A DNA stretch of 64,000 nucleotides, taken from Sphingomonas sp. Leaf10. GTDB taxonomy: Bacteria > Pseudomonadota > Alphaproteobacteria > Sphingomonadales > Sphingomonadaceae. The notes below the pieces were generated by a model. That model was given only the letters and a program-made list of their open reading frames with translations, was not told the origin of the DNA and ran no database searches. A program made the translations under genes and the position numbers. Positions 1 to 8,085 of this stretch are shown in pieces (positions within the stretch are counted from its first letter, which is position 1; each line of letters starts with the position of its first letter). The DNA lies in contig NZ_LMKE01000028.1 in NCBI RefSeq assembly GCF_001421245.1, positions 1 to 64,000 on the forward strand. Direction: 5' to 3'.

Positions 1-159
1 TCCCTGTCTCAACCCTCGGGAACAGACAAGAATCCAAAATGCTGCCGGTGTAAACAGTCCCGCCTGCGCGGGGGTACGGCGAGTATGTGGTGCAGCGCAG
101 GTATTTGCAGAGGTCTCGCCCGCGCAGGAACCCGGCCGAGTGTGGTCAGCCGGTCGCGT

Positions 160-1404
160 TCACCGCGCCGCCATGCGCCGGGCGAAGTGGATTTCGACCG
201 CCTGCGTCACGCTCTTCGCAATCGCCTTGCGACCGTCGACCGAATCGAGCCGCTTCGCATCGGCCTCGTTCGACAGATAGCCAGTTTCGAACAGGATCGA
301 CGGCAGGTCGGGCGCCTTCAGCACCATCAGCGACGCCATGCGGTGATAGTTGGACTTGAGCGGGATCACACCCTTCGCCTCACGGCCAAGCAACCGGGCG
401 AAGCCGGCCGATTCGTTCATCGTCTCGCGCTGGGTCAGGTCGATCAGGATCGAGGAAATGTCGGCCGATTGCCGGCCGAGATCGACACCGGCGAGAATAT
501 CGGCCTTGTTCTCGCGCGCGGCGAGGCGCGCAGCTTCGCGGTCGGATGCGACTTCGGACAGGGTGTAAATGCTGGCACCGCTGGCATCGGGGTTGTCGGC
601 GCTGTCGCAATGGACCGAGATGAACAGGCTGGCCCCCAAGCGCCGGGCGATGGCATAGCGTTCCTGCAACACCAGAAACTGGTCGCGGTCGCGGGTCATG
701 GCGACGCGGACCCGGCCACCGGCGAGCAGCGCATCGCGAATCGCGCGCGCGGTCTTGAGCGTCAGATCCTTCTCCCGCAGCCCGCCATGCGAAGAGATCG
801 CGCCGGGATCATGCCCGCCATGGCCAGCATCGATCACGACCAGCGGCCGGTCGGCTTCACCGTCCACCCGCGGCAGGGGCAGGCCCCGTCGCAGGCGCGC
901 GACCGGTACCGGCACGCTGGCGGTGGCACGCTGTCGCCGGTCGACGACCATCGCCGCCGACGAGGAAGCAGGGACGATCGCGCCGATCACCGGCGGTGGC
1001 TGGAACCGCATCCGCCCCGCAACGGCGGCGCGTGCGAAACGCTGCGCATTCACCGGGCGCAGGTCGAGCGTCAGGCGACGGCCGCCATCGGCAAAGCTGC
1101 CGCCGGTGACCATCGTCGATTCGGCCAGGTCGAGCACGATCCGGCTGCCGCCATCGCCGCGTACGCCCTGTCGTACCGCCCGGATCGCGCCGCCCGCTTC
1201 GCTGCGGCCACCGGGGCGGATGCCGTCGAGGTCGACGACGATGCGATCGGGTCCGGCCATCGCGAAGCTGCTGGCGCCGATTGCCGGCGCGTCGAAGCGC
1301 AGGACGATCCGGTCGCTGCCCGCCTCGACCGCGTCGATGCGCTGGGCGCTGGCCGGCGACGCGAACGTCGCGCAGGCCAGGGTCAGCGCGAGCGCGTGCC
1401 GCAT
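160..1404 (-). CDS. amiC: N-acetylmuramoyl-L-alanine amidase (AMIN + Amidase_3)
   Basis: Periplasmic zinc amidase that cleaves the amide bond between MurNAc and the peptide stem, used in daughter-cell separation. About 414 residues. The chosen ATG (1404) opens a clear signal peptide (MRHALALTLACATFASPASA) and has an AGGGA-like ribosome site; the frame stays open upstream to 1521, but that part reads as leader. An AMIN-type beta domain fills roughly residues 22-110, then a linker, then the amidase domain from about residue 185: DAGHGGHDPGA (zinc His), GLREKDLTL (zinc Glu), FISVHCDSAD (zinc His) and ETGYLSNEAD (catalytic Glu). It is divergent from rne. The family call is firm; the choice among AmiA/B/C is by domain layout (AMIN present). 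Confidence 0.93.
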   Translation of the reverse strand: MRHALALTLACATFASPASAQRIDAVEAGSDRIVLRFDAPAIGASSFAMAGPDRIVVDLDGIRPGGRSEAGGAIRAVRQGVRGDGGSRIVLDLAESTMVTGGSFADGGRRLTLDLRPVNAQRFARAAVAGRMRFQPPPVIGAIVPASSSAAMVVDRRQRATASVPVPVARLRRGLPLPRVDGEADRPLVVIDAGHGGHDPGAISSHGGLREKDLTLKTARAIRDALLAGGRVRVAMTRDRDQFLVLQERYAIARRLGASLFISVHCDSADNPDASGASIYTLSEVASDREAARLAARENKADILAGVDLGRQSADISSILIDLTQRETMNESAGFARLLGREAKGVIPLKSNYHRMASLMVLKAPDLPSILFETGYLSNEADAKRLDSVDGRKAIAKSVTQAVEIHFARRMAAR

Positions 1405-1908
1405 CCCGCAGCGTCCCTTACCAAAGCTGGTCCAGCGCAAAGCCATGACGACGCGCCTCTTCCTCCTTTTCAGGAACCCGTGTCGTAGCGACTCCGCCAA
1501 CAACCGGGTTCTAATAATCATGGTAAAGCTTAATTTAACCTAAAACACTGGCCAAGAGTACCGTGTAAGGAAGCATGGTCGCGCTGTTGCCGTTCACGAT
1601 GGCGAATGCTACGCCTATGTCACGTCGGTCCCGGGCCTGTCCCAGCGGAACCGATGCGACATCCCGCGCGCAACCGCCTGCGGGATTTATTCAGGTTGAT
1701 GTTCGCATGTGGCAAGTTCCGTCCCGTACCGCCTGTGCCGCTGTCGCGGCCGGCGTCGGGGCGACGGTTGTCCGCCCGGAAATTCCCGGACTGCCCGTAC
1801 GAGCAGACGCATATCCCAGCAATCGCGCGCAGGCACCGGGCACAGGCCCCGCCGCGCGTTTAGGCGCGCCGACTGGCACAGCCGTCCCGCGCGCCCGGAG
1901 ACACTATC
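1405..1908. promoter_or_regulatory. Divergent promoter region and long rne 5' leader
   Basis: About 500 bp without a convincing gene separates the amidase from rne. The amidase-proximal part (1520-1560) is AT-rich and contains TTAA-N7-TAAA at 1530-1544, one base from the CtrA consensus. The remaining 350 bp upstream of rne is GC-rich with several short inverted repeats and would form a long structured leader. Long leaders are common for RNase E genes, which autoregulate through their 5' UTR in the studied gammaproteobacteria; that this holds here is inference. Short open frames in this stretch lack ribosome sites and recognisable content. Confidence 0.4.
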
Positions 1909-4620
1909 ATGACCACGCGGATGTTGATCGACGCTCGCCACCGGGAGGAAACCCGGGTCGCCGTCGTCAAGGGTAACCGGATCGAGGAATTCGATTTCGA
2001 ATCGGCCGAGCGCAAGCAGCTCAAGGGCAATATCTATCTCGCCAAGGTGACGCGGGTCGAACCGTCGCTGCAGGCGGCGTTCGTCGATTACGGCGGCAAT
2101 CGCCACGGCTTCCTCGCCTTTTCCGAAATCCACCCCGATTATTACCAGATACCGAAGGAAGACCGCGACGCGCTGCTGGCCGAAGAAGCCGAGCATGCCG
2201 CCGAGGAGGCCGCGCTGCGCGCCGGCGAGCATGACGACGATGTCGATTACGACGATCACGATCATGACGACGATGCCGAGGGCGGTGTCGAAGTCGTCGA
2301 GCGTGACGAGGACGACGATCATCACGACGACGAAGAGGGCGAGGACGCCCCCGCCCCGCGCCGCCGCAAGGGTGGCGGCGACGATGCCGCGGTCGAGGCG
2401 CTGCGCCAGCGCCGGCTGAACCTGCGTCGCCGCTACAAGATCCAGGACGTCATCCGCCGCCGGCAGGTGCTGTTGGTACAGGTCGTCAAGGAAGAGCGCG
2501 GCAACAAGGGCGCGGCGCTGACCACCTATCTGTCGCTCGCCGGCCGCTATTGCGTGCTGATGCCGAACACCGCGCATGGCGGCGGCATTTCGCGCAAGAT
2601 CAGCTCGGCCGCCGATCGCAAGCGGTTGAAGTCGATCATGGCCGAACTGACGCTGCCGGCGTCGATGGGCTGCATCGTCCGCACCGCCGGGCTCCAGCGC
2701 TCACGCCAAGAGATAAAGCGCGACTTCGATTATCTCGCCCGGCTGTGGGACGGGATTCGCGACCAAACGCTGACCTCGTCGGCGCCGGCGTTGGTCTATG
2801 GCGACAGCGACCTCATCAAGCGCGCGATCCGCGATATCTACAACAAGGATATCGACGAGGTAATCGTCGAGGGCGAGGACGGCTTCCGCCACGCCAAGGA
2901 CTATATGCGGCTGCTGATGCCGGCCCATGCCCGGCGGGTGAAGCAATATGCCGACGCCGTGCCGCTGTTCCAGCGCGCGCATGTCGAGGATCAGCTGGCC
3001 GCGATGTACAATCCGGTCGTGCAGCTGAAATCGGGCGGCTATCTGGTCATCAACCCGACCGAGGCTTTGGTGTCGATCGACATCAACTCGGGGCGTTCGA
3101 CCCGCGAACATAATATCGAACAGACGGCGACTGCGACCAACCTCGAAGCGGCGCAGGAAATCGCGCGGCAGCTGCGGCTGCGCGACATGGCCGGTCTGGT
3201 TGTCATCGACTTCATCGACATGGATCACGGATCGAACGTCCGTAAGGTCGAGAAGGCGATGAAGGAGGCGTTGAAGAACGATCGCGCCCGGATCCAGGTC
3301 GGCCGCATCTCCGCCTTCGGCCTGATGGAAATGAGCCGCCAGCGGCTGCGCACCGGTGTACTCGAGGCATCGACCCGCCAGTGCCCGCATTGCGAGGGCA
3401 CCGGCCTGGTCCGCACCGCTTCGTCGGCGGGGCTGTCGGCGCTGCGCCTGATCGAGGACGAGGCGGCGCGCGGTCGCGGATCGCTGATCGTGCTGCGCGC
3501 CAGCCAGGAAGCGGCCTTCTATGTCCTCAACAAGAAGCGTGCCGATATCGCCGAGGTCGAGGATCGCTATGGCGTAACCGTCGAGATCGTGCCCGATGCC
3601 GAGATCGAGGGCGCGCGCATGGCGGTCGAAGCATCCGGCCCGCCGCCCGCACATCCGCCGAAGATCGAGCCGCTGGTCGTCATCGACGACGAAGACGATG
3701 CCTATGACGATATCGAGGACGAGATCGACGACGAGGTCGAGGACGAAGCGGTCGAGGAAACCGCGCGTCCGGCACGGGGCGACGACGAGGGTGAAGGTCG
3801 TGGCAAGCGCCGCCGCCGCCGTCGCGGCCGTCGCGGTCGCAACCGCGAGGAAGGCGAAGTCGAGGGCGACGCCGGCGACGATGCCGACAGCGACGTGGAC
3901 GGTGAAGACGCAGTCGAAGCCGAAACCGGCGAAGGTGACGGCGCGGACGATGCCGCTCCCGAAGCCGAAACCGCCGATGACGGCAGCCGGCGCAAGCGTC
4001 GTCGGCGCGGCCGTCGCGGCGGTCGCCGGGGCGAGGGTGCGTTCGATGCCGCCGACGGTGCCGGCACGGTCGCCGATCTGCCGGCCGAGGACGATGCCGC
4101 CGAGCCGGTCGTAGCCGAGGAACCCGCTGCGGCGGAACCGGAAGTGGTCGAAGCCGAACCGACGCCGGCCCCCAAGCGGACGCGTCGTCGCCCGAGCGCC
4201 CGTGCCAAGGTCGAGGCGGTTGCCGACGCTGCGCCGGCCGAACCGGTGACCGTCGAGGCCGGCGACGCCGTGCCGGTCGTCACGCCCGAACCGGTCGAGA
4301 CGCCTGCGGTCGAAGCCGAGCCGGTCGCCGAAGTGCCCAAGCCGAAGCGGACGCGCCGCCGCAAGGCCGATGCCGAGCCGGCCCCGGCCGAGGAAGCACC
4401 GGTCGAGGCCGAGGCGGAGCCTGCGCCCAAGAAGCGCCGTGCGCCGCGTCGCAAGGCGACCGAAGCGCCCGAGGCGGAGCCGGCCGAAGCTGCTCCGGCA
4501 CCGGAACCGGTCGCTGCCGAACCGGTCGCCGAAGAACCGGCCGCTGCGGAAGAGGCATCGGCCGATGACGAGAACCAGACGCCGCGTCGCGGCTGGTGGC
4601 AGCGCACCTTCGGCAACTGA
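1909..4620 (+). CDS. rne: Ribonuclease E/G
   Basis: Endoribonuclease that starts mRNA decay and rRNA/tRNA processing and scaffolds the RNA degradosome. 903 residues. The S1 domain (about 35-200) is split by an Asp/Glu/His-rich insert (about 90-165, with DDHDHDDD and DEDDDHHDDEE). The catalytic DNase I-like domain has the Mg ligands Asp391 (SIDINSGRS) and Asp434 (VIDFIDMD), followed by the Zn-link CPHC at 492-495. The C-terminal third is low-complexity: alternating Arg-rich blocks (RRRRRRGRRGR) and Ala/Glu/Pro repeats, expected to be disordered and RNA-binding. It ends GWWQRTFGN; a C-terminal Gly-Trp-Trp tail is the PNPase-binding motif of Caulobacter RNase E. ATG start, followed by a strong terminator. 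Confidence 0.97.
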   Translation: MTTRMLIDARHREETRVAVVKGNRIEEFDFESAERKQLKGNIYLAKVTRVEPSLQAAFVDYGGNRHGFLAFSEIHPDYYQIPKEDRDALLAEEAEHAAEEAALRAGEHDDDVDYDDHDHDDDAEGGVEVVERDEDDDHHDDEEGEDAPAPRRRKGGGDDAAVEALRQRRLNLRRRYKIQDVIRRRQVLLVQVVKEERGNKGAALTTYLSLAGRYCVLMPNTAHGGGISRKISSAADRKRLKSIMAELTLPASMGCIVRTAGLQRSRQEIKRDFDYLARLWDGIRDQTLTSSAPALVYGDSDLIKRAIRDIYNKDIDEVIVEGEDGFRHAKDYMRLLMPAHARRVKQYADAVPLFQRAHVEDQLAAMYNPVVQLKSGGYLVINPTEALVSIDINSGRSTREHNIEQTATATNLEAAQEIARQLRLRDMAGLVVIDFIDMDHGSNVRKVEKAMKEALKNDRARIQVGRISAFGLMEMSRQRLRTGVLEASTRQCPHCEGTGLVRTASSAGLSALRLIEDEAARGRGSLIVLRASQEAAFYVLNKKRADIAEVEDRYGVTVEIVPDAEIEGARMAVEASGPPPAHPPKIEPLVVIDDEDDAYDDIEDEIDDEVEDEAVEETARPARGDDEGEGRGKRRRRRRGRRGRNREEGEVEGDAGDDADSDVDGEDAVEAETGEGDGADDAAPEAETADDGSRRKRRRRGRRGGRRGEGAFDAADGAGTVADLPAEDDAAEPVVAEEPAAAEPEVVEAEPTPAPKRTRRRPSARAKVEAVADAAPAEPVTVEAGDAVPVVTPEPVETPAVEAEPVAEVPKPKRTRRRKADAEPAPAEEAPVEAEAEPAPKKRRAPRRKATEAPEAEPAEAAPAPEPVAAEPVAEEPAAAEEASADDENQTPRRGWWQRTFGN

Positions 4621-4646
4621 TCGCGACGATCCGTGCCACGAACGAG

Positions 4647-4673
4647 AGGGCGGCCCTGACGGGTCGCCCTTTT
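4647..4673 (+). terminator. rne intrinsic terminator
   Basis: AGGGCGGCC and GGTCGCCCT arms (one G-T pair) around a short loop, followed by TTT, 27 bases after the rne stop. It also separates rne from the convergent kinase gene. Confidence 0.85.
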
Positions 4674-4677
4674 CGTG

Positions 4678-6054
4678 TCAGTCGGCGGCCTCGGTCCGTG
4701 GCTCGCGCACCAGCGCGTCGCAGGCGACCTCGACCCGCACCGCCAACCCTTCGCGCTGCCAGTCGCGGGCGATGGTGCCCGCCAGTTGCTGTTCGATGCT
4801 AAGCGTCGCCAGCCGAGTTCCGAAGCCCACCGTATCGGGCGCGCGATCGATCGTCGGACCACCCTGTTCTCGCCAATCGACGGTCAGGTCGTTGCCACGA
4901 CAGGTCGTATGAATCGCGACCCGGCCATCGGCAGTCGACAGCGCGCCATATTTGGCGGCGTTGGTCGCCAGTTCGTGGAACAGCAGCGCAACCGGCGTCG
5001 CCCCGCGATCGTCGATCGCCACGTCATCGCCGGTCACCTGCCATTGAACCTCCGCATATGGCGACAGGAGTTCGCGCAGGACGTGGTGCAACGTCGCCTC
5101 CCCCACCACGGGGCGCGACACTTCGCTGTGCGGGCGGGCGAGGTCGTGCGCCGCCCCGAGTGCGGCAACGCGCGCGGCCAGATCGTCGGCGAAGCCCCGC
5201 ACGGCCGGTATCCGCCGCGCCGACATGCGGATTAGCCCGGTGATGATCGCAAAGATATTCTTGATGCGGTGGCTGAGTTCGCGGCTGAGAATATCATTCT
5301 GTTCGGCGGCGCGCTTCGACGAATCGATATCGGTACAGGTGCCTATCCAGCGGACGATCTGGCCGGCGCCATCGCGCACCGGCAACGCCCGCCCCAGCAC
5401 CCAGCGATATCCGCCGCTGCGATGGCGCAGCCGATATTCGATCTCGTACGCTTCGCCGGTGGCCAGGCTGTGCCGCCATTTGCCCCAGGCCCGCTCCTGG
5501 TCGTCGGGATGAAACATACCGTTCCATTCCTCCCCATCGGTCGATCCGGCGGGCATGCCGGTGAAGCGATACCATTGGGCATTGTAATAGTCGTGATAGC
5601 CGTCCGGCCGCGTTGCCCACACCATTTGCGGCATGGCGTTGGTCAGCGTGTCGAGTTCGGCCTGGGTGGCGAACTGTGTACTCTCCGCACGACGTTGCCC
5701 CGCATTGTCGCCGGCGATGGCGAACCAGCGGAAACGACCTTGCATGTCAGGTGCAGCGGGCGTCACGACGCAGCGGGTCGCGCCGTCGCGGGTGCTGCCG
5801 CATTCGATAGACAGAGTGAAGGCACCACCGCTGGCCGTACCTGTGGCCCAGGTCGTCATCGCCGCATCCCGTATTTCCGCCGGCAGCGACTTCGTCCAAA
5901 GATCACCGATCGATACCATGTCGATCTCTTCGTACCAGCGGCGATTGCCCCACAGGAGCTGCCCGTCGCGATCGGCGATCCATGCCAGTACCGGCATCCT
6001 TTCGGCGATTTCCTGCCATACGGGATCGTTAGGGTCCGAAACCGGCACGTCCAT
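4678..6054 (-). CDS. PAS-domain HWE-type sensor histidine kinase
   Basis: Cytoplasmic sensor kinase of 458 residues without a membrane segment. Two PAS domains (about 15-125 and 135-250; the second reads WRFTG-like YRFTGM, then FHPDD and RYRWVLGR-like sequence, as in PAS_3). The phosphoacceptor segment is RELSHRIKNIFAIITGLI near residue 260 and the ATPase part has FHELATNAAKYGAL and VDWREQGGP, the His and W-x-E signature of the HWE family. Such kinases often feed the alphaproteobacterial general stress response (PhyR), but no phyR or ecfG is in the window, so the input and output are unknown. It is divergent from the MucR-type gene. Confidence 0.88.
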   Translation of the reverse strand: MDVPVSDPNDPVWQEIAERMPVLAWIADRDGQLLWGNRRWYEEIDMVSIGDLWTKSLPAEIRDAAMTTWATGTASGGAFTLSIECGSTRDGATRCVVTPAAPDMQGRFRWFAIAGDNAGQRRAESTQFATQAELDTLTNAMPQMVWATRPDGYHDYYNAQWYRFTGMPAGSTDGEEWNGMFHPDDQERAWGKWRHSLATGEAYEIEYRLRHRSGGYRWVLGRALPVRDGAGQIVRWIGTCTDIDSSKRAAEQNDILSRELSHRIKNIFAIITGLIRMSARRIPAVRGFADDLAARVAALGAAHDLARPHSEVSRPVVGEATLHHVLRELLSPYAEVQWQVTGDDVAIDDRGATPVALLFHELATNAAKYGALSTADGRVAIHTTCRGNDLTVDWREQGGPTIDRAPDTVGFGTRLATLSIEQQLAGTIARDWQREGLAVRVEVACDALVREPRTEAAD

Positions 6055-6325
6055 TAATCCTTTGCCTTCCCGCTTCTGCGCTGCAACATCGTCCTGCGAC
6101 CATTTTCAGGACCGATACCATCGAAGGCTAATGTTCGCCGTCTCGATTTTGGATACCAACCCGACCCGGTATTTCAGATCAACATGGGATAAACAATTGG
6201 TGACGACGGGTTGAAAGAGTCGAAATATTTCTCATAATCGGTCGAAATCTATCTTTGCACCAGATCGGACCTATTGACCTGACGGTTCACGCAACGCAAA
6301 GGCCGAGCCAGAAAAGGAGAACTCC
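6055..6325. promoter_or_regulatory. Divergent control region of the HWE kinase and MucR-type gene
   Basis: This 271-bp gap is AT-rich for the genome, notably 6160-6260 (for example GAAATATTTCTCATAAT). MucR proteins bind degenerate AT-rich sites and repress their own genes, so autoregulation is plausible. An AAGGAGA ribosome site precedes the MucR ATG. Confidence 0.4.
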
Positions 6326-6835
6326 ATGTCCGAAGACGGATCCGAACTGAACGCGATCGAACTAGCGACCGAACTGACCATCGCCTGGTTGAACAACAGC
6401 AACAACCGCGTCGCCGCAGAGGATGTTCCGACGTTCCTGCAAACGATGCACGCGACGGTTCTGGGTCTGGCGTCGGGCAGCGTCGAGCAGGAAGAGGCCG
6501 CGCCGCAGCAGGAACATGTCGCCGCCGTGTCGGTGCGCAAGTCGCTGGCGTCGAAGGACCACATCATTTCGATGATCGACGGCAAGCCGTACAAGACGCT
6601 GCGCCGTCATCTTGCCGGCCACGGCCTGACCCCCGAAACCTATCGCGAGCGGTACGGCCTGCGTCCCGACTATCCGATGGTCGCCGAAACCTATTCGCAG
6701 AGCCGTCGTGACATGGCCAAGCGCATCGGCCTCGGCCGCAAGGCACGCGGTAGCGATACGGAAGAAGCCGCTGTCGAAAGCGAAGCCGGCGACGCGCCGC
6801 GCCGTCGCGGCCGCAAGCCCAAGGCTGCCGAATAA
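6326..6835 (+). CDS. MucR/Ros-family transcriptional regulator
   Basis: DNA-binding regulator of 169 residues. The N-terminal half (NAIELATELTIAWLNN...VPTFLQTMH) is the MucR oligomerisation region. The Ros/MucR fold follows: KDHIISMIDGKPYKTLRRHL, then TPETYRERYGLRPDYPMV. The positions of the two zinc Cys in Ros read Ser and Asp here, while RRHLAGH keeps His; Mesorhizobium MucR relatives without the Cys pair are known to fold without zinc. The basic C-terminal tail (RRRGRKPKAAE) is AT-hook-like. MucR proteins control exopolysaccharide, motility and cell-cycle genes. Start supported by AAGGAGAACTCC; terminator downstream. Confidence 0.93.
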   Translation: MSEDGSELNAIELATELTIAWLNNSNNRVAAEDVPTFLQTMHATVLGLASGSVEQEEAAPQQEHVAAVSVRKSLASKDHIISMIDGKPYKTLRRHLAGHGLTPETYRERYGLRPDYPMVAETYSQSRRDMAKRIGLGRKARGSDTEEAAVESEAGDAPRRRGRKPKAAE

Positions 6836-6843
6836 ACCGGATC

Positions 6844-6869
6844 GGGGCGGCCAGCGTGCCGCCCCTTTT
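6844..6869 (+). terminator. Terminator after the MucR-type gene
   Basis: GGGGCGG and CCGCCCC arms with an 8-base loop and TTTT. It lies between convergent genes, just before the hisZ stop. Confidence 0.85.
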
Positions 6870-6870
6870 C

Positions 6871-7974
6871 CTATGCGAGCGGAATGACCGTGCCGTCCGC
6901 CCAGCGATGCGTGCATAGCTGCGCTTCGGGCGTATCGTCCGCCTCCAGCGCCGCGACCGTCACCCAGCCCTCACCGCGCAGCCGTGCCGCGTCCGCCGGA
7001 TCGGTACCTAGCGGCAGGAACAGCCGCCGACGGTCCTTGGCACCCAGCCCGGCGTCGAGCAGCGCATCGGCGTAGAGCGAGAAGCCGACCGCCGGCTCCT
7101 CGCGGCCATCGACATGGCACACCGTATAGCTGCCACCGCGGCCGATCTCGCCCAGCACGCCGTGTGCAAACAGCGAGAAACCCAGCCAGCTCTGATATTC
7201 GAAGCCGTGCCGCTCGGTCGGATCGAGCGTCACCGCCACCCGGCCCCGCAGCGTCGCCGCCACCGCCTCGATCGCGTCGAGCCGCGACGTGAGCCGTCCG
7301 GCCTGATCGGTTGCACGGAGCCGCGCAAGGGCCGGATCGAACGGCCCGGCCGCCTCGACCAGCGGCAGATAGGCCGGATCGATCGCCGCGACGCGCCCGG
7401 CATCCTTGGCGTCCAGCGCCGCAATCAAGGCATCATGCTGCGGCCCCGGCGGATCGCCGGCCAGCGTCGCGACCAGATCGGGCAGGGTGAAGTCGATCGA
7501 GATGCCCGTGACGCCTGCCGCCGCCAGCGCCTCGACCGCCACGGTCACGATCTCGATCGCCGCGCCCACGCTGTCGAGCCCGATCAGCTCGGCCCCCATC
7601 TGCCGTGACGCCCGGCGGGGGGCGAGTTCGCCCGCGCGCAGTTTCAGCACCGGCCCGGCATAGGAGAGTCGCACCGGGCGCGGGTGGTGGCCCATGCGCG
7701 TCGCCGCGATCCGCGCGACCTGTGCGGTGATGTCGGGACGGATCGCCAGCGTCCGCTGGCTGACCGGATCGACGAAGCGCACCGCATCGGTCGCCGCCGT
7801 ACCCTTCAGCCGCCCGGCCAGCCCCGCCTCGAACTCGGCGAGGGGCGGGTCGACCTGCTCATAGCCATAGCCATGCGCGACGCCCAGCACCGCCCCTTCG
7901 AAACGGCGCAGGCCATCGGCGGCGGGGGGCAGGCGGTCGTGAAACCCTTCGGGCAGGAGGCCGGTATCGTTCAT
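6871..7974 (-). CDS. hisZ: ATP phosphoribosyltransferase regulatory subunit
   Basis: HisRS paralogue that activates the short HisG enzyme at the first step of histidine synthesis. 367 residues. The HisRS-like core is visible: LLPEGFHDRLPP at the N-terminus, RPDITAQVARI at motif 2, GAELIG in the helix region and a C-terminal GGSYTVCHVDGREEPAVGFSLYADAL-type strand-helix. The anticodon-binding domain and the RPEGT-type substrate loop of true histidyl-tRNA synthetases are absent, which separates it from hisS. hisG is not in the window. ATG start at 7974. Confidence 0.92.
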   Translation of the reverse strand: MNDTGLLPEGFHDRLPPAADGLRRFEGAVLGVAHGYGYEQVDPPLAEFEAGLAGRLKGTAATDAVRFVDPVSQRTLAIRPDITAQVARIAATRMGHHPRPVRLSYAGPVLKLRAGELAPRRASRQMGAELIGLDSVGAAIEIVTVAVEALAAAGVTGISIDFTLPDLVATLAGDPPGPQHDALIAALDAKDAGRVAAIDPAYLPLVEAAGPFDPALARLRATDQAGRLTSRLDAIEAVAATLRGRVAVTLDPTERHGFEYQSWLGFSLFAHGVLGEIGRGGSYTVCHVDGREEPAVGFSLYADALLDAGLGAKDRRRLFLPLGTDPADAARLRGEGWVTVAALEADDTPEAQLCTHRWADGTVIPLA

Positions 7975-8029
7975 GGCGTTCCCCTAGCGCGAGTCGCGAC
8001 GCGGTGAAACCGTCACCGCGCCCGAAGCA

Positions 8030-8065
8030 CGAACGGGCTGCCGGATCGCTCCGACAGCCCGTTCG
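8030..8065 (-). terminator. Inverted repeat, probable serA transcript end
   Basis: Perfect 11-bp arms (CGAACGGGCTG / CAGCCCGTTCG) with a 14-base loop, 20 bases after the serA stop. There is no clear T-run, so termination by hairpin alone or 3'-end stabilisation are both possible. Confidence 0.5.
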
Positions 8066-8085
8066 CCCATATCCGTGCAAGCCGA

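Noticed and set aside
85-1488. Plus-strand 467-codon frame over the amidase
   Set aside because: Antisense shadow; the minus strand encodes a complete amidase with all catalytic motifs.
3702-4862. 386-codon minus-strand frame opposite the rne C-terminus
   Set aside because: Ser/Ala-rich low-complexity product arising from the complement of the Ala/Glu repeats of RNase E.
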